Shown here: positions 41,793 to 52,600 of the stretch, one piece after another
Numbering within the stretch: the stretch's first letter is position 1
Layout of the letters: every line of letters begins with the position of its first letter
The notes under the pieces: model-generated
Databases searched by the model: none
What the model saw: only the letters and a program-made list of their open reading frames with translations
What the model was told of the DNA's origin: nothing
Assembly: GCF_023700745.1 (NCBI RefSeq)
Contig: NZ_JAMPYG010000002.1
Span: forward strand, 1-64,000
Length of the DNA: 64,000 nt
DNA from: Rhodoferax sp.
Lineage (GTDB): Bacteria; Pseudomonadota; Gammaproteobacteria; Burkholderiales; Burkholderiaceae_C
Direction: 5' to 3'
Position numbers and translations under genes: made by a program

Positions 41793-44090
41793 TTAGCCCA
41801 ACAAGAGCTCGGGATGGGCTTCCAGTTTGGCCATCGCTGAACGGGTGGCGCGCACCGTCAGGGAAACCTCCTCCTGCGGTGCCAGCAAACCCGCTTCGAG
41901 GTAAGCCGCCAACCGCACCGACTGAATCAGGTAGCTGCGCCCGACCACCGACGCAAACAGATGCAAATGCCCGATCGGACTGCGCCACATGTATTGCACC
42001 TGAACCGACTGCTCAAGATAGTCGAGGGTGAACCAGGCACCCAGACTCAGGTTTTGTGCCCAGACCATCATGACCGGACTGGGCTCGACGCCGCCACTGG
42101 TGACCACGTCCAGCTCTGAGGCATCAATGCCCAGCAAGTCTTCGATGCTCTGGGTGTCGAGCGGCAGTTCTTCAGCACCATCATCGGTGAAATAGTCCTC
42201 CAGGTTGACCAGCCTTTCGGCCAGTGCCTGAATTTGATCCATCTCGATGGCTTGCGTCTTGGACATGAACGCATCGGCCAGGATGTCGCTGATCACCTTC
42301 AAATGTCCATCCTGAACCTCGGGACTCAGACCAAGCACACCCATACCCGTGCGCAAGGACTTCAACAACTCGGGGAGCGTTGCAATCACCTGGGCACGAT
42401 CTGCCCGATTGGGCTTCGCACTCGCGGCCCAGATCAAATCAACAGCAGCTTTTTTAAACAGCAGCGTTTGCGCATGTTGCCCCCCCTGGCGCATGCTGGC
42501 CACGGCAATGACCTCGGCCCAGACCTTGTATAAAAAGTCCCTTATTTCGTCGCGCACAGGCATGTTCTTGATCTGATTGCGCAGTTCAATGGTGCACTGG
42601 ATCGCGAGAGTTTCCTTTTGCTCCACCTGTTGCGCCACGCCCACAACCTTCTGGGTTGAACCTTTTTGCGTCAGGTAACGCTTGAGGAATTCCTTGAACT
42701 CTTCGTAAACGCGCTGGTAAACACGCCCGCCGGTCTCCGGATACTGCTCGATCACCTGGACCACCCGCTTGATTTCGGTCTCCAGCGCTTCACTGCTGAT
42801 ATCGCTGGCATCAAAACCCAGCGCGCAAGACCCCATGTGATCAATCAACTGGCGGGCTGGATGATCCAGCCGGTTGAAAAAATCCGGTTCTGCCAAAGCC
42901 ACGCCCAGCACCGGCATTTGCAGTCGGGCAAACCAGACCCGAATCCCGGGCGGAATCCGGTCTTCCTGCAAAATCGACTGGAACATAAGGGCAATCAGTT
43001 CAATGATGGCCTTTTCGTTGTCGTTTTGCGCAACATTTTTGAGTTCTGCCGATTGCTGTTGCAGCTCACCAGCCAGTCGCTCCACCAACACCGCACCAAA
43101 TACCGCAGAACCAGCCCCGGCCAGAGTGCCACCCAGCACGGGGCGTTGTGCCAGTGCGGTCATCAGACTTTGCGAAGGAACTTGTCGAAAAGCTGCTGCG
43201 AAATTGTGGACAGGAGCCACGCCGGTCATCATGCGGCCTACCCGGTCCAGCACCCCCACTTCACGCGCATCGGACCAGGGCGGCACGACACCAGTTCCCG
43301 CCTGCACAGGCCAGCCTGCATCGTCTTGTGTGGCCGCGCCACCAGTGACACCCTGGGCAGGCCAACCAGGAGCCACACCCGGGGCCTCATGACCTGGGAT
43401 GTAGTTTTGCTGTGGATAGCCGGCTGAAGGGACCGGTGCCGGCCTGGGCTTGGCACGTGGCTCGAACTCGATCACCGGCAACACACCTTGCGCCACCAGC
43501 TCGGCATTGCAGTTGGCATAAATCTGTCGCCATTGCGTGTTGATATGGTGCTGCACCACCTCGTTAATCAAGGTCCACGACTCCAGCGACAGGCCACAAG
43601 CCCCCCATTGCTCCACCAGTGCTTGCAGCAAGACCTCAGGGTGAACAATGTCCTGGGAAGACAATTCCTGCACCTGTTCCAAGTGCTTGAGCCGCTTGCG
43701 CAAATCGTTGACTTCACTGGCGGCCACTTCCATCAGGGACAAGGCCATGCGTGAGGCCAGCATCCGATTTTCAACTGTTTCGGTACTGACCAACTCCAGA
43801 TGGTTGCTCTGCGATGATGTGACTGGACGCTGTACAGCCGGTTTCAGGGCAGCTTGCCAGGACGTGAGTGCCCCCTCCAGCCAACGCTCTTTTTGCTGCT
43901 CGAACAGAGTCCAGGTGTCGCGTCGCAGCTGCTGCTCGCGCATCGGCGTGACTTCGTCCAGCAAAGTGATCAAATGTTCCCGGATCGACGCCTGCAAAGC
44001 AGGCTGGACCTGAACTGCCTCATCAACCAGACGCTGACGGATGTGCGCCGCCAGGAATGCGTTTTGAGGGACCGACAACGCAGGGGCCAT
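41793..44090 (-). CDS. DUF1631 family protein
   Basis: 765 aa; N-terminal and internal helices plus C-terminal LGAWFTLDYLEQSVQVQYMWRSPIGHLHLFASVVGRSYLIQSVRLAAYLEAGLL domain. Confidence 0.75.
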   Translation of the reverse strand: MAPALSVPQNAFLAAHIRQRLVDEAVQVQPALQASIREHLITLLDEVTPMREQQLRRDTWTLFEQQKERWLEGALTSWQAALKPAVQRPVTSSQSNHLELVSTETVENRMLASRMALSLMEVAASEVNDLRKRLKHLEQVQELSSQDIVHPEVLLQALVEQWGACGLSLESWTLINEVVQHHINTQWRQIYANCNAELVAQGVLPVIEFEPRAKPRPAPVPSAGYPQQNYIPGHEAPGVAPGWPAQGVTGGAATQDDAGWPVQAGTGVVPPWSDAREVGVLDRVGRMMTGVAPVHNFAAAFRQVPSQSLMTALAQRPVLGGTLAGAGSAVFGAVLVERLAGELQQQSAELKNVAQNDNEKAIIELIALMFQSILQEDRIPPGIRVWFARLQMPVLGVALAEPDFFNRLDHPARQLIDHMGSCALGFDASDISSEALETEIKRVVQVIEQYPETGGRVYQRVYEEFKEFLKRYLTQKGSTQKVVGVAQQVEQKETLAIQCTIELRNQIKNMPVRDEIRDFLYKVWAEVIAVASMRQGGQHAQTLLFKKAAVDLIWAASAKPNRADRAQVIATLPELLKSLRTGMGVLGLSPEVQDGHLKVISDILADAFMSKTQAIEMDQIQALAERLVNLEDYFTDDGAEELPLDTQSIEDLLGIDASELDVVTSGGVEPSPVMMVWAQNLSLGAWFTLDYLEQSVQVQYMWRSPIGHLHLFASVVGRSYLIQSVRLAAYLEAGLLAPQEEVSLTVRATRSAMAKLEAHPELLLG

Positions 44091-44101
44091 GGCGGAAAAC
44101 T

Positions 44102-45058
44102 CTAAACTGTGGCGCCCGCATTGGGGTCGTTCGGATCGAGGTCTTTCTTCGCCACCCCCCCCTTGACAAGATCTTCACGCTGGATACCCAGCCACATGGC
44201 AATGGCCGCGGCGACAAACACGGAGGAGTAGATACCAAACAAAATACCAATGGTCAGCGCCAACGCAAAATAATGCAGTGTGGCCCCACCAAACAACAGC
44301 ATCGCCAACACCATCATCTGCGTCGAACCATGGGTGATGATGGTGCGGCTGATGGTGGAGGTGATGGCGTTGTTGATGATTTCCACCGTGTTCATCTTGC
44401 GGTAGCGGCGGAAGTTCTCACGAATCCGGTCAAAAATCACCACCGACTCATTCACCGAGTAGCCCAGTACGGCCAGCACGGCGGCCAGCACCGGCAACGA
44501 AAACTCCCACTGAAAGTACGCGAAGAAGCCCAGAATAATGATGACGTCGTGCATATTGGCGATGATGGCCGCCACGGCAAACTTCCACTCAAAACGCACC
44601 GCCAGGTAAATCATGATGCCGACCACCACAAAAGCCAGTGCCTTGAGGCCATCGGCAGCCAACTCATCGCCCACTTGGGGCCCCACAAATTCGGTACGCC
44701 GCATGGTGGCTGTTGCATCCAGCTCTTTCAAGGCCGCCATCACCTGAGAGCTTTGCTGGGCCGAGCTCACGCCTTTTTGGGCAGGCAGCCGAATCAGCAC
44801 GTCACGCGCGGTCCCAAAATTTTGCACCTGGACATCATTGAAACCAAGCTTGGCCACACCGGCACGCACCACGCCCAAATCAGCTGGCTGGGAATAGGTC
44901 ACTTCCAGCAAGGTGCCGCCGGTGAATTCCACCGACAGGTGCAAGCCACGCGAAAACAGGAAAAAAACCGCCGCCAAAAACGTCAGGCCGGAGATCAGGT
45001 TGAACACCAGCGCATGCCGCATGAAGGGGATATCACGCTTGATCCGAAAAAATTCCAT
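44102..45058 (-). CDS. secF: Protein translocase subunit SecF
   Basis: MEFFRIKRDIPFMRHALVFNLISGLTFLAAVFFLFSRGLHLSVEFTGGTLLEV; GYSVNESVVIFDRIRENFR. Confidence 0.96.
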   Translation of the reverse strand: MEFFRIKRDIPFMRHALVFNLISGLTFLAAVFFLFSRGLHLSVEFTGGTLLEVTYSQPADLGVVRAGVAKLGFNDVQVQNFGTARDVLIRLPAQKGVSSAQQSSQVMAALKELDATATMRRTEFVGPQVGDELAADGLKALAFVVVGIMIYLAVRFEWKFAVAAIIANMHDVIIILGFFAYFQWEFSLPVLAAVLAVLGYSVNESVVIFDRIRENFRRYRKMNTVEIINNAITSTISRTIITHGSTQMMVLAMLLFGGATLHYFALALTIGILFGIYSSVFVAAAIAMWLGIQREDLVKGGVAKKDLDPNDPNAGATV

Positions 45059-45068
45059 GGTTTTCTTT

Positions 45069-46952
45069 CTATTCGCCAGTCTTGAGGGTGGTACCAGAGT
45101 CGGGGCGCCAGATGGTGCCAATCGACACGGTCTTCAACCGGTTCTTGCGCCCGTACCAGAAGTTGACCAGGCCACGCGAGAAAAATACGCCGGAGAACAT
45201 GCTGGTCATGATGCCCAGGCAATGCACCACGGCAAAGCCGCGTACCGGACCAGAGCCAAAAGCCAGCAAAGCCAGGCCGGCGATCAGGGTGGTGATGTTG
45301 GAGTCGAAAATGGTCGCCCAGGCACGGTCGTAACCCGTGTGGATGGCCGCTTGTGCAGAAGCACCTGCGCGCAATTCTTCGCGAATACGCTCGTTGATCA
45401 GCACATTGGCATCAATCGCCATACCCAGTACCAGCGCCATGGCGGCCATACCCGGCAGCGTCAGGGTGGCCTGCAACATGGACAGGACCGCTACCAGCAG
45501 CAGCAGATTGAAGGCCAGTGCGATACTGGAAAAAACCCCGAACAGCATGTAGTAAACGCACATGAAAAGGGACACCGCCACAAAACCCCAGGCCACACTG
45601 TAAAACCCTTTGGCGATATTCTCTGCCCCCAGGCTTGGCCCAATGGTGGTTTCTTCGATGATTTCCATCGGTGCCGCCAACGAACCGGCGCGCAACAACA
45701 AGGCGGTGTCATGGGCTTCCATGGTCGTCATGCGACCTGAAATTTGCACCCGGCCGCCGCCAATTTCAGTGCGAATCACCGGCGCCGTAACCACTTCGCC
45801 CTTGCCTTTTTCAAACAGCAAAATGGCCATGCGCTTGCCCACGTTTTCACGCGTCACATCGCGAAAGATACGCGTGCCTTTGGCATCCAGGTTCAGATTG
45901 ACGGTGGGCTCCTGCGTCTGGCTGTCAAAGCCGGGTTGCGCATCGGTCAGGTTCTCGCCGGTCAGGATCACCTGCTTCTTGACAATGACCGCCTGGCCAT
46001 TGCGCTCCAGATAGCGCTCGGAACCGAACGGCACCATCGCATTGCCCAATTCGGCAGCGCGGGCCTCGGTACTTTCATCGACCATGCGCACTTCCAGCGT
46101 CGCCGTGCGGCCCAGGATGTCCTTGGCCTTGGCGGTGTCCTGCACACCTGGCAACTGCACCACGATGCGGTCCAGCCCCTGCTGCTGGATCACCGGTTCG
46201 GCCACGCCAAGCTCGTTGATCCGGTTATGCAAGGTGGTGATGTTTTGCTTGAGCGCCTGGTCCTGGATGCGCCGTGCCGCCTCCGGCTTGATGGCAGCCG
46301 TCAGCTTGAACTCGGCGCCCTCGGCCGCATCGACGGTTTGCAAGTCGGCAAACTGGTCCTGAAAAACAGCCTTGGCGGCCTCGAGCGTGGCGGCATCACG
46401 AAAGCGCACCTCGATGGTTTCCCCATTGCGGCTGATGCCACTGTGGCGAATATTTTTTTCACGCAGACTGGTGCGCACATCGCCCGAGAGTGATTCAGCG
46501 CGCTTGGTCAACGCTGCCGCCATGTCCACCTGCAGCATGAAATGCACGCCACCGCGCAGGTCCAGACCCAGATACATGGGAGACGCATGCAGGCTGGTCA
46601 ACCAGGCCGGCGAGCTGGACAACAGGTTCAAGGCCACCACGTAGCCAGGATTGGTTGCATCGGGTACCAGGGCTTTCTGGATGGCGTCCTTGGCTTTGAG
46701 CTGGGTATCGGTATCAACCAGCCTGACCTTGACGGAAGCACCTTCGAGCGTCACGATATCGGGCGAAATACCCGCCACCTTGAGCGCCGCTTCCACCTGC
46801 GACAAGGTGCCCATGTCGACCTTGACCAGCGGCTTGGCAGAAGACACCTGCACCGCGGGCGACTCACCAAAAAAGTTGGGCAAGGCATACAAGCCTCCCA
46901 CCACCAGCGCAATCACAATGATCACGTACTTCCAGACCGGATAACGATTCAT
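45069..46952 (-). CDS. secD: Protein translocase subunit SecD
   Basis: MNRYPVWKYVIIVIALVVGGLYALPNFFGESPAVQVS; LGLDLRGGVHFMLQVD; GMAIDANVLINERIREE. Confidence 0.97.
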   Translation of the reverse strand: MNRYPVWKYVIIVIALVVGGLYALPNFFGESPAVQVSSAKPLVKVDMGTLSQVEAALKVAGISPDIVTLEGASVKVRLVDTDTQLKAKDAIQKALVPDATNPGYVVALNLLSSSPAWLTSLHASPMYLGLDLRGGVHFMLQVDMAAALTKRAESLSGDVRTSLREKNIRHSGISRNGETIEVRFRDAATLEAAKAVFQDQFADLQTVDAAEGAEFKLTAAIKPEAARRIQDQALKQNITTLHNRINELGVAEPVIQQQGLDRIVVQLPGVQDTAKAKDILGRTATLEVRMVDESTEARAAELGNAMVPFGSERYLERNGQAVIVKKQVILTGENLTDAQPGFDSQTQEPTVNLNLDAKGTRIFRDVTRENVGKRMAILLFEKGKGEVVTAPVIRTEIGGGRVQISGRMTTMEAHDTALLLRAGSLAAPMEIIEETTIGPSLGAENIAKGFYSVAWGFVAVSLFMCVYYMLFGVFSSIALAFNLLLLVAVLSMLQATLTLPGMAAMALVLGMAIDANVLINERIREELRAGASAQAAIHTGYDRAWATIFDSNITTLIAGLALLAFGSGPVRGFAVVHCLGIMTSMFSGVFFSRGLVNFWYGRKNRLKTVSIGTIWRPDSGTTLKTGE

Positions 46953-47015
46953 GATCGCCTTTATGACATCAAACTGCAAAATGCCGGCACAGGCCAGCGC
47001 GCAAGGAGAGTGGGC

Positions 47016-47360
47016 TTACTTGATGCTGCCCTTGGGCAAGACCTGCACCACGGCGCTGCGTTGCAAATGGACTTCAACGCCCGCAGCGACTTCTATATCA
47101 ATGAAGCTGTCACCAAGCTTGGTCACCTTGCCCAGGATGCCGCCTGCCGTGGCGACTTCATCGCCTTTGGCCAGGGCTTCAATCATCGCCTTGTGCTCCT
47201 TGGCCTTTTTCATTTGTGGGCGAATCATCACGAAATACAAGACCACAAACATCAGCACCAAAGGCAACATGCCCATGAGCGAAGACTGCATATCACCACC
47301 AGCGGCAGCAGCGGGAGCGGTTTGGGCAATGGCAGAGGAAATAAACACAGCAAACTCCAA
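47016..47360 (-). CDS. yajC: Preprotein translocase subunit YajC (start uncertain; TTG 47360 suggested)
   Basis: FISSAIAQTAPAAAAGGDMQSSLMGMLPLVLMFVVLYFVMIRPQMKKAKEHKAMIEALAKGDEVATAGG. Confidence 0.92.
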   Translation of the reverse strand: MEFAVFISSAIAQTAPAAAAGGDMQSSLMGMLPLVLMFVVLYFVMIRPQMKKAKEHKAMIEALAKGDEVATAGGILGKVTKLGDSFIDIEVAAGVEVHLQRSAVVQVLPKGSIK

Positions 47361-47588
47361 ATAAATAAACCAACAACAAAAAAATACATGCCAAATGGCG
47401 AGCGCAAACGCGCTTTTCAGGCAGCCAGACATTGTATGCGGGCGCTCACCGGGTGCATCCAAGTCATTCATGGGTCTGCAAGACACCCAGAGGAGCAGTC
47501 AATTTTCCATGGCCAGCTCCGAGTGCCGTGCGTTGGCATGGCGAAAGCCCCGAATAGCCTGCGGAATTTGCACCACCACCGAGCCGTT

Positions 47589-48767
47589 TCAGCGGGCGGC
47601 CTTGGGCCACAGCACCCACAAGTTCAGCGGCTGCTTGAGCCGACCGGCCAGTTCACCGGCAGACTCTCCCCAGCCGGCAAAATAGTCGGCCCGCACCGCG
47701 CCGCGAATGGCACTCCCCGTGTCCTGCGCCAGCACCAGCCGCTGCAAGGCAATTTGCGGCCCCTGCGAGGCCAGCCAGACCGGCGTGCCATAGGGAATGC
47801 TCTGCGGATCGACAGCAATCGAACGCCCCGGCGTCAGTGGCACGCCTTGCGCACCCCTGGGGCCAAAGGCGGCATCCAGCTCTCCCAGTGCCTCTTCCTT
47901 GAAAAACACCACGCGCGGGTTGCGCCATAGCAGCTCATTGACACGCTGCGGGTTGCGCAGCAGCCAGGCCTGAATGCCGGGCCAGGAGGCATCGCGCAGC
48001 TCGCCCTGGTCGAGCAGCCAGCGACCAATGCTCTGATAAGGATGACCGTTGTGGCCTGCATAGGCCAGGCGAATGAGGCGGGTGCTGCCGTCAGGCTCGG
48101 TCACACGGATGCGTCCCGAGCCCTGGATTTGCAGCACCATGGCCTGCACCGGGTCGTTCAGGTAAACGATTTCACGGCCGCGCAAAGCCTCTTGCGCCAT
48201 GCCAACGCTGTCCATTTCCTGTCGCGAAAACCAGGGCTGACGCGCCTTCAGGTTGGCCGGCAATTGGTACAGGGGAACCTCAAACCCGGCTCCTGGCAAG
48301 CGCCGGGCCTGCAGTTCCGGCTCAAAATAGGCGGTCAGCAAGCCTGCCACCGGCCCCCCCTGCAAAGGCTCGACACGGTAAGGCTGAAGTCGCTCCAGCA
48401 GCCACTGGCGCTGCTCGGCCTCGGAGCCAATGCTCAGACGGCGCACCTCCGGGCACAACGGTGCAAACACAGGCCCCGGGCGTTCGCAGCTTTTGAGCCA
48501 GGCATTCCAGGCTTCAAAAAGCTTATCGCGCTCAAAGCCCGGCAGCTCAGTCCAGGCGACCGGCTGCCAGCGGCTGTTGCCACGCACCAGGGCTGGCACA
48601 GACGCTGCGGTATCAGGCAGGATCAAGGGAACGCCAGGTGCTTGCAGAACGCCAGGTGCTGTCGTGCTGCTGTCCGGCGCTGGCTGGGGTGGCGTACCAC
48701 ACGCAAGCAACACGCCAGCCAGCAGGCCCGTCAGCGTCCGCCGCAAAAATAAAGGCAGCGTCATCAC
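47589..48767 (-). CDS. mltA: Membrane-bound lytic murein transglycosylase A
   Basis: LTAYFEPELQARR; IQGSGRIRV; YAGHNGHPYQSIGRWLLDQGE; AQDTGSAIRGAVRADYFAGWG. Confidence 0.95.
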   Translation of the reverse strand: MMTLPLFLRRTLTGLLAGVLLACGTPPQPAPDSSTTAPGVLQAPGVPLILPDTAASVPALVRGNSRWQPVAWTELPGFERDKLFEAWNAWLKSCERPGPVFAPLCPEVRRLSIGSEAEQRQWLLERLQPYRVEPLQGGPVAGLLTAYFEPELQARRLPGAGFEVPLYQLPANLKARQPWFSRQEMDSVGMAQEALRGREIVYLNDPVQAMVLQIQGSGRIRVTEPDGSTRLIRLAYAGHNGHPYQSIGRWLLDQGELRDASWPGIQAWLLRNPQRVNELLWRNPRVVFFKEEALGELDAAFGPRGAQGVPLTPGRSIAVDPQSIPYGTPVWLASQGPQIALQRLVLAQDTGSAIRGAVRADYFAGWGESAGELAGRLKQPLNLWVLWPKAAR

Positions 48768-49603
48768 AGCAAGCGGTGTTCAAGTGCTGGCAAACGGCTG
48801 CGGCATTGCTGCATCAGATCCCAGGACAAGTCGGCCAGCACCACACCCGGCCCTTGCGCGCGCTCGTCCAGCACCTTGCCCCATGGATCCACCAGCATGA
48901 CGTGGCCCCAGGTGCGGCGCTGGTTGTCATGCAGGCCCCCTTGGGCCGCTGCCACCACAAAAGACAGGTTTTCAATGGCGCGGGCGCGCAACAGCAATTC
49001 CCAATGGTCGTGTCCGGTGGTGTAGGTGAAGGCGCTTGGCACCAGCATCAGGTGCGCTCCAAGCAGGGCGTAATGCCGGTACAACTCGGCAAAGCGCAGG
49101 TCGTAACACACACTCATGCCGATGCGCCAGGTATGGCCATCGCAGGAGGCCAGGTCGAAGCTGACGGGTTGCCGGCCAGCGGCCAGCACCAGTGATTCGT
49201 CATAGCGCTCCACGCCGTTGTCAAAGCGAAACAAATGCATTTTGTCGTAACGCGTCACGCATTGCCCGGTGGGCGCATGGACCAGCGAACTGTTGAACAC
49301 CCGTGCCTCAGGCGCCGCCGGGTCTGACAGGCCGGGCAACGCACTGATGGGCATGGTTCCTCCCACCAGCCACAAGCCCAGTTCATGCGCCGTGTCACTC
49401 AAAAACTGCTGTATCGGACCTTGCCCAAAAGGCTCCTGAATCGCCAATTTATCGGCATCACGGCAGCCCATCAGGCAGAAATACTCGGGCAGGACGGCCA
49501 GTTCGGCCCCCGCCAGCGCGGCCGCTTGCAGCAGCCCTTTCGCTTCGTTCAGATTGGCCGAAACATCGGACCCCGAGACCATTTGAATGGCGGCAACTTT
49601 CAT
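48764..49603 (-). CDS. Carbon-nitrogen hydrolase (Nit-like)
   Basis: LAVLPEYFCLMG; YDKMHLFRFD; IGMSVCYDLRFAELYR; E-K-C nitrilase triad. Confidence 0.92.
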   Translation of the reverse strand: MKVAAIQMVSGSDVSANLNEAKGLLQAAALAGAELAVLPEYFCLMGCRDADKLAIQEPFGQGPIQQFLSDTAHELGLWLVGGTMPISALPGLSDPAAPEARVFNSSLVHAPTGQCVTRYDKMHLFRFDNGVERYDESLVLAAGRQPVSFDLASCDGHTWRIGMSVCYDLRFAELYRHYALLGAHLMLVPSAFTYTTGHDHWELLLRARAIENLSFVVAAAQGGLHDNQRRTWGHVMLVDPWGKVLDERAQGPGVVLADLSWDLMQQCRSRLPALEHRLL

Positions 49604-52600
49604 GGTTTTATCTCCTGAATCGGCGCAGCAGAACGCGACACCTTGGTAATTTGAGGGTTGGCCCAGGGGCCGTCGATGTGAAACTCCTGGGTGGCGGATT
49701 CGATCAGCGGGCGGCGCAAAAACATCTGGGCCAGAAAAGTGCCCAGTCCAACCGCCGGATTGATCGCCGTGGCCAGCAGGGACGCGGTCCCCGTATTGAT
49801 CTCGGGGATCACCACCACCTTGATGTCCTGCGTCTCCCGGGCTATGTCGGCGCTGCCCTCCATCAAGACCGCCGCATTGACACCTTTCATTTGCAGGTTG
49901 TTGGTGAACGCCATGCCCTGGTCGATCTTCACATCACCGCGCAAAAAATCAAACGCAAACCCCTCGCTGAAAACATCCCTGAAATCCAGCGTCAAACGAC
50001 GCGGCAAGGCCTGCAGGCTCAGCACCCCGAGCAGCTTGGCAATACCCGGGTCGGCTTTGAGAAACTGGCCGGACGCCACATTGACCGTGACGGCACCACT
50101 CAGGGTCGGGTAATCGAGACTCAGGGGTGACCCCATCCAGGCCACTTGGCCTTCGAGCTTGCCACGTCCCCCCCGCACCACGTCTTTCATGCCCAGGCGA
50201 CTCAGCAAAGCGCCACTGTCGCCGACATCCAGCTTGAAATTCATCACGGTGCGCCGAGTCCCGGTCGATCTGCCTGCCAACGCCCTGGCTGCACCGGATG
50301 CCTGGGCATTGAGCGCAGACCAATTGCCACTGGCGACGAAGCTGGCCTCTGGCGTCGACAAATTGAATTGATTCAACCGCCATTCACGCACATCAGTCTG
50401 GGCACTGCGGTTCACCGCCTGCACCTCCAGACGGCCCAAATGCTTGCCGCGCAACTCAAAATCATCCACCACAATGTCAAGAGCCGGAATGCTGGCCGGT
50501 TGCGCCTCCAGCAAAGCCTCCACATCGCTCGCCACACTGGGGGCAATGGTCAAACGCGCCAAACGGGCATAGACACGCCCCTCGTTACCACCACTGGCCT
50601 GCGCATTGGGCAGCCGGTATTCCAGGTAACCATTGAGCTCAGTGGCCTGCAGGTTGGCTTGCCAGACGGCACCTTCACGGCCACCGCCAACCACCACCTG
50701 ATTGAACTGCCGGCCGCCAAATGTCAAGCGTTCCGAACGCACCGCCAACTGATCGGGCAAATACGAGGTGGCCGTGGTGCTGCCAGCCGCCAGCGCAGCA
50801 CCCGTCACCGGGGCCCCGGTGGCCTGCGTCAAAACCTCATGCCAGGCATCGACATTGAAATGGTTCAGCCTGATGTTGGCGCGTACCCCGGTTATTGGCA
50901 GCGGCGCAGATTCCTGCGCATCAAGCCCTATCTCGATGGCACCGCGCAACACCCGCGGTGCGTCCTGCGACACATCACGCTCATAGATGACATGCAGCTG
51001 GTTAGCCAAAGAAAACGTCAACCGGTCTTGCAACGGCGCTGGCGCAGCCACCAGCAAAGCGGTCTCCAGACGCAATGGCAGCAACGCGTCGGCGCTTTTG
51101 ACCAGCGGCGCAGGCAAACTCAAAGCCAATCCCTGCAAATTGCTGTTGACCACCAACTCGGACACCCCGCTGCGCAAGCCGAGCGTGGCGGTGTAGGCGG
51201 CACTGCCGCTGGCCTGCTGTGCCAGGCGCGCCACAAAGCCGAGTTCAGTCGCCTGACGCAAGCCCTCGGCCGAGGCAGTGCCATTGGCGCGTATCAGGGT
51301 CGGGGGTCGCCGGGTACCGGGTAATTCTGGTGCCAGCAGCCAGCCACCCTCCAGGCGCACGTCACCCCCCAGCATGCGCGCCTGGACACCGCTTAAAGCG
51401 AATCCGGTTTCGGAAAAGTTGACACTGCCACGGGTCCGGGTGAGCTTGGGGCTATCTGGCGTGATCTGGACATCGTTAGCCGCCAGCAAGATGCTGCCGC
51501 GCACGCTGGACTGGTTGATATTGGCAACCGGCAACTCCAGCCTGAGCTTGTAATCGGCATTGCCGGTGACCACGCTGCGGGCCAGCGCTGCGCCGGTCAT
51601 GGCGCGCAAGGGTGAGGTATTGACCAGCCGCATCAGTTCGGGCAACGGTCCCTTGAAGTCGGCATCGACCAACACCCGGGAATGGTTCAAATCATCAATC
51701 CGGGCCGCTACCTTGGTCACCTGCAGCGCCGTGCCTTCCCCCAGTCGGGCACGCGCGTTGTTGACCAGCAATTGCATGCGGTCGATCACCAGCTCGCCAC
51801 TCAGGTCTGTCAACACCGGCCAGGGCAAATCAGTCGCATCCTGCAGGCTGGGCGGTACATACGCCAGCTTGGCATCCGTCACCTGCGCGGTGATTTTGAA
51901 TGCGCCTTTTTTGGGATCAACCAAAGGCAGCTGGTCAATTTCGCCCTTGACCTGAAACCGCACCGAAGAGGCCTGACCGTCCAGCACCGCATCGCGCACG
52001 TAATCGCGCGCTGCCTGGTCTATCACCAGCGGCAGGTAACGGTGTACCTGCTTGCCCTCAGCCCGGCTCAGGTTGGCCTGCAAGTCCAGCACACCCGGGT
52101 AAAGCGCGCGCGACACCGACTTGGCCGGGTCAGCAGTTTCCCATTTGATCTGGGCCTCTCCTTCGGCGTCGGCATTGGCAAACTTGACCTTGTCCAGCTG
52201 CACCGCGATGCGATCGCCCTGCCGTTGCCAGCGGGCATCGGCTGCCAGCGTCTCAATGGGAATGCGCGGTTCCTGAAAAATTCCCGGCAAATCGACACTA
52301 CCGGCCGTCAAGGCAAGGCGTGCTTGGCCGCCTTGCTGGTCAAAATCAAAGTCCATATCAAGCCCTTTGATGCCCGGCGCTGGCGCCACGGCAGCCAATT
52401 CCAGCCGGCTGACCCTGCCGCTGGCCGCATAGCTCTGCGGCGCGCTCAATTCTCCCTGCCAGCTGGCCTGCACGGTGTCCACCTGCCCTTTGGGCGCATA
52501 GATCTGCAGCCGCTCACGAACCGTGGCAGCCAGCGGCAGACGGCTGGTAATTTGAGCCAGCGCTGCCAGGTCAAGCCGGTCGGCCTTGAACTCGCCACGC

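Noticed and set aside
46542-47930. 462-aa plus-strand ORF across secD, yajC and mltA
   Set aside because: Crosses three genuine minus-strand genes and shows no domain; antisense artefact.
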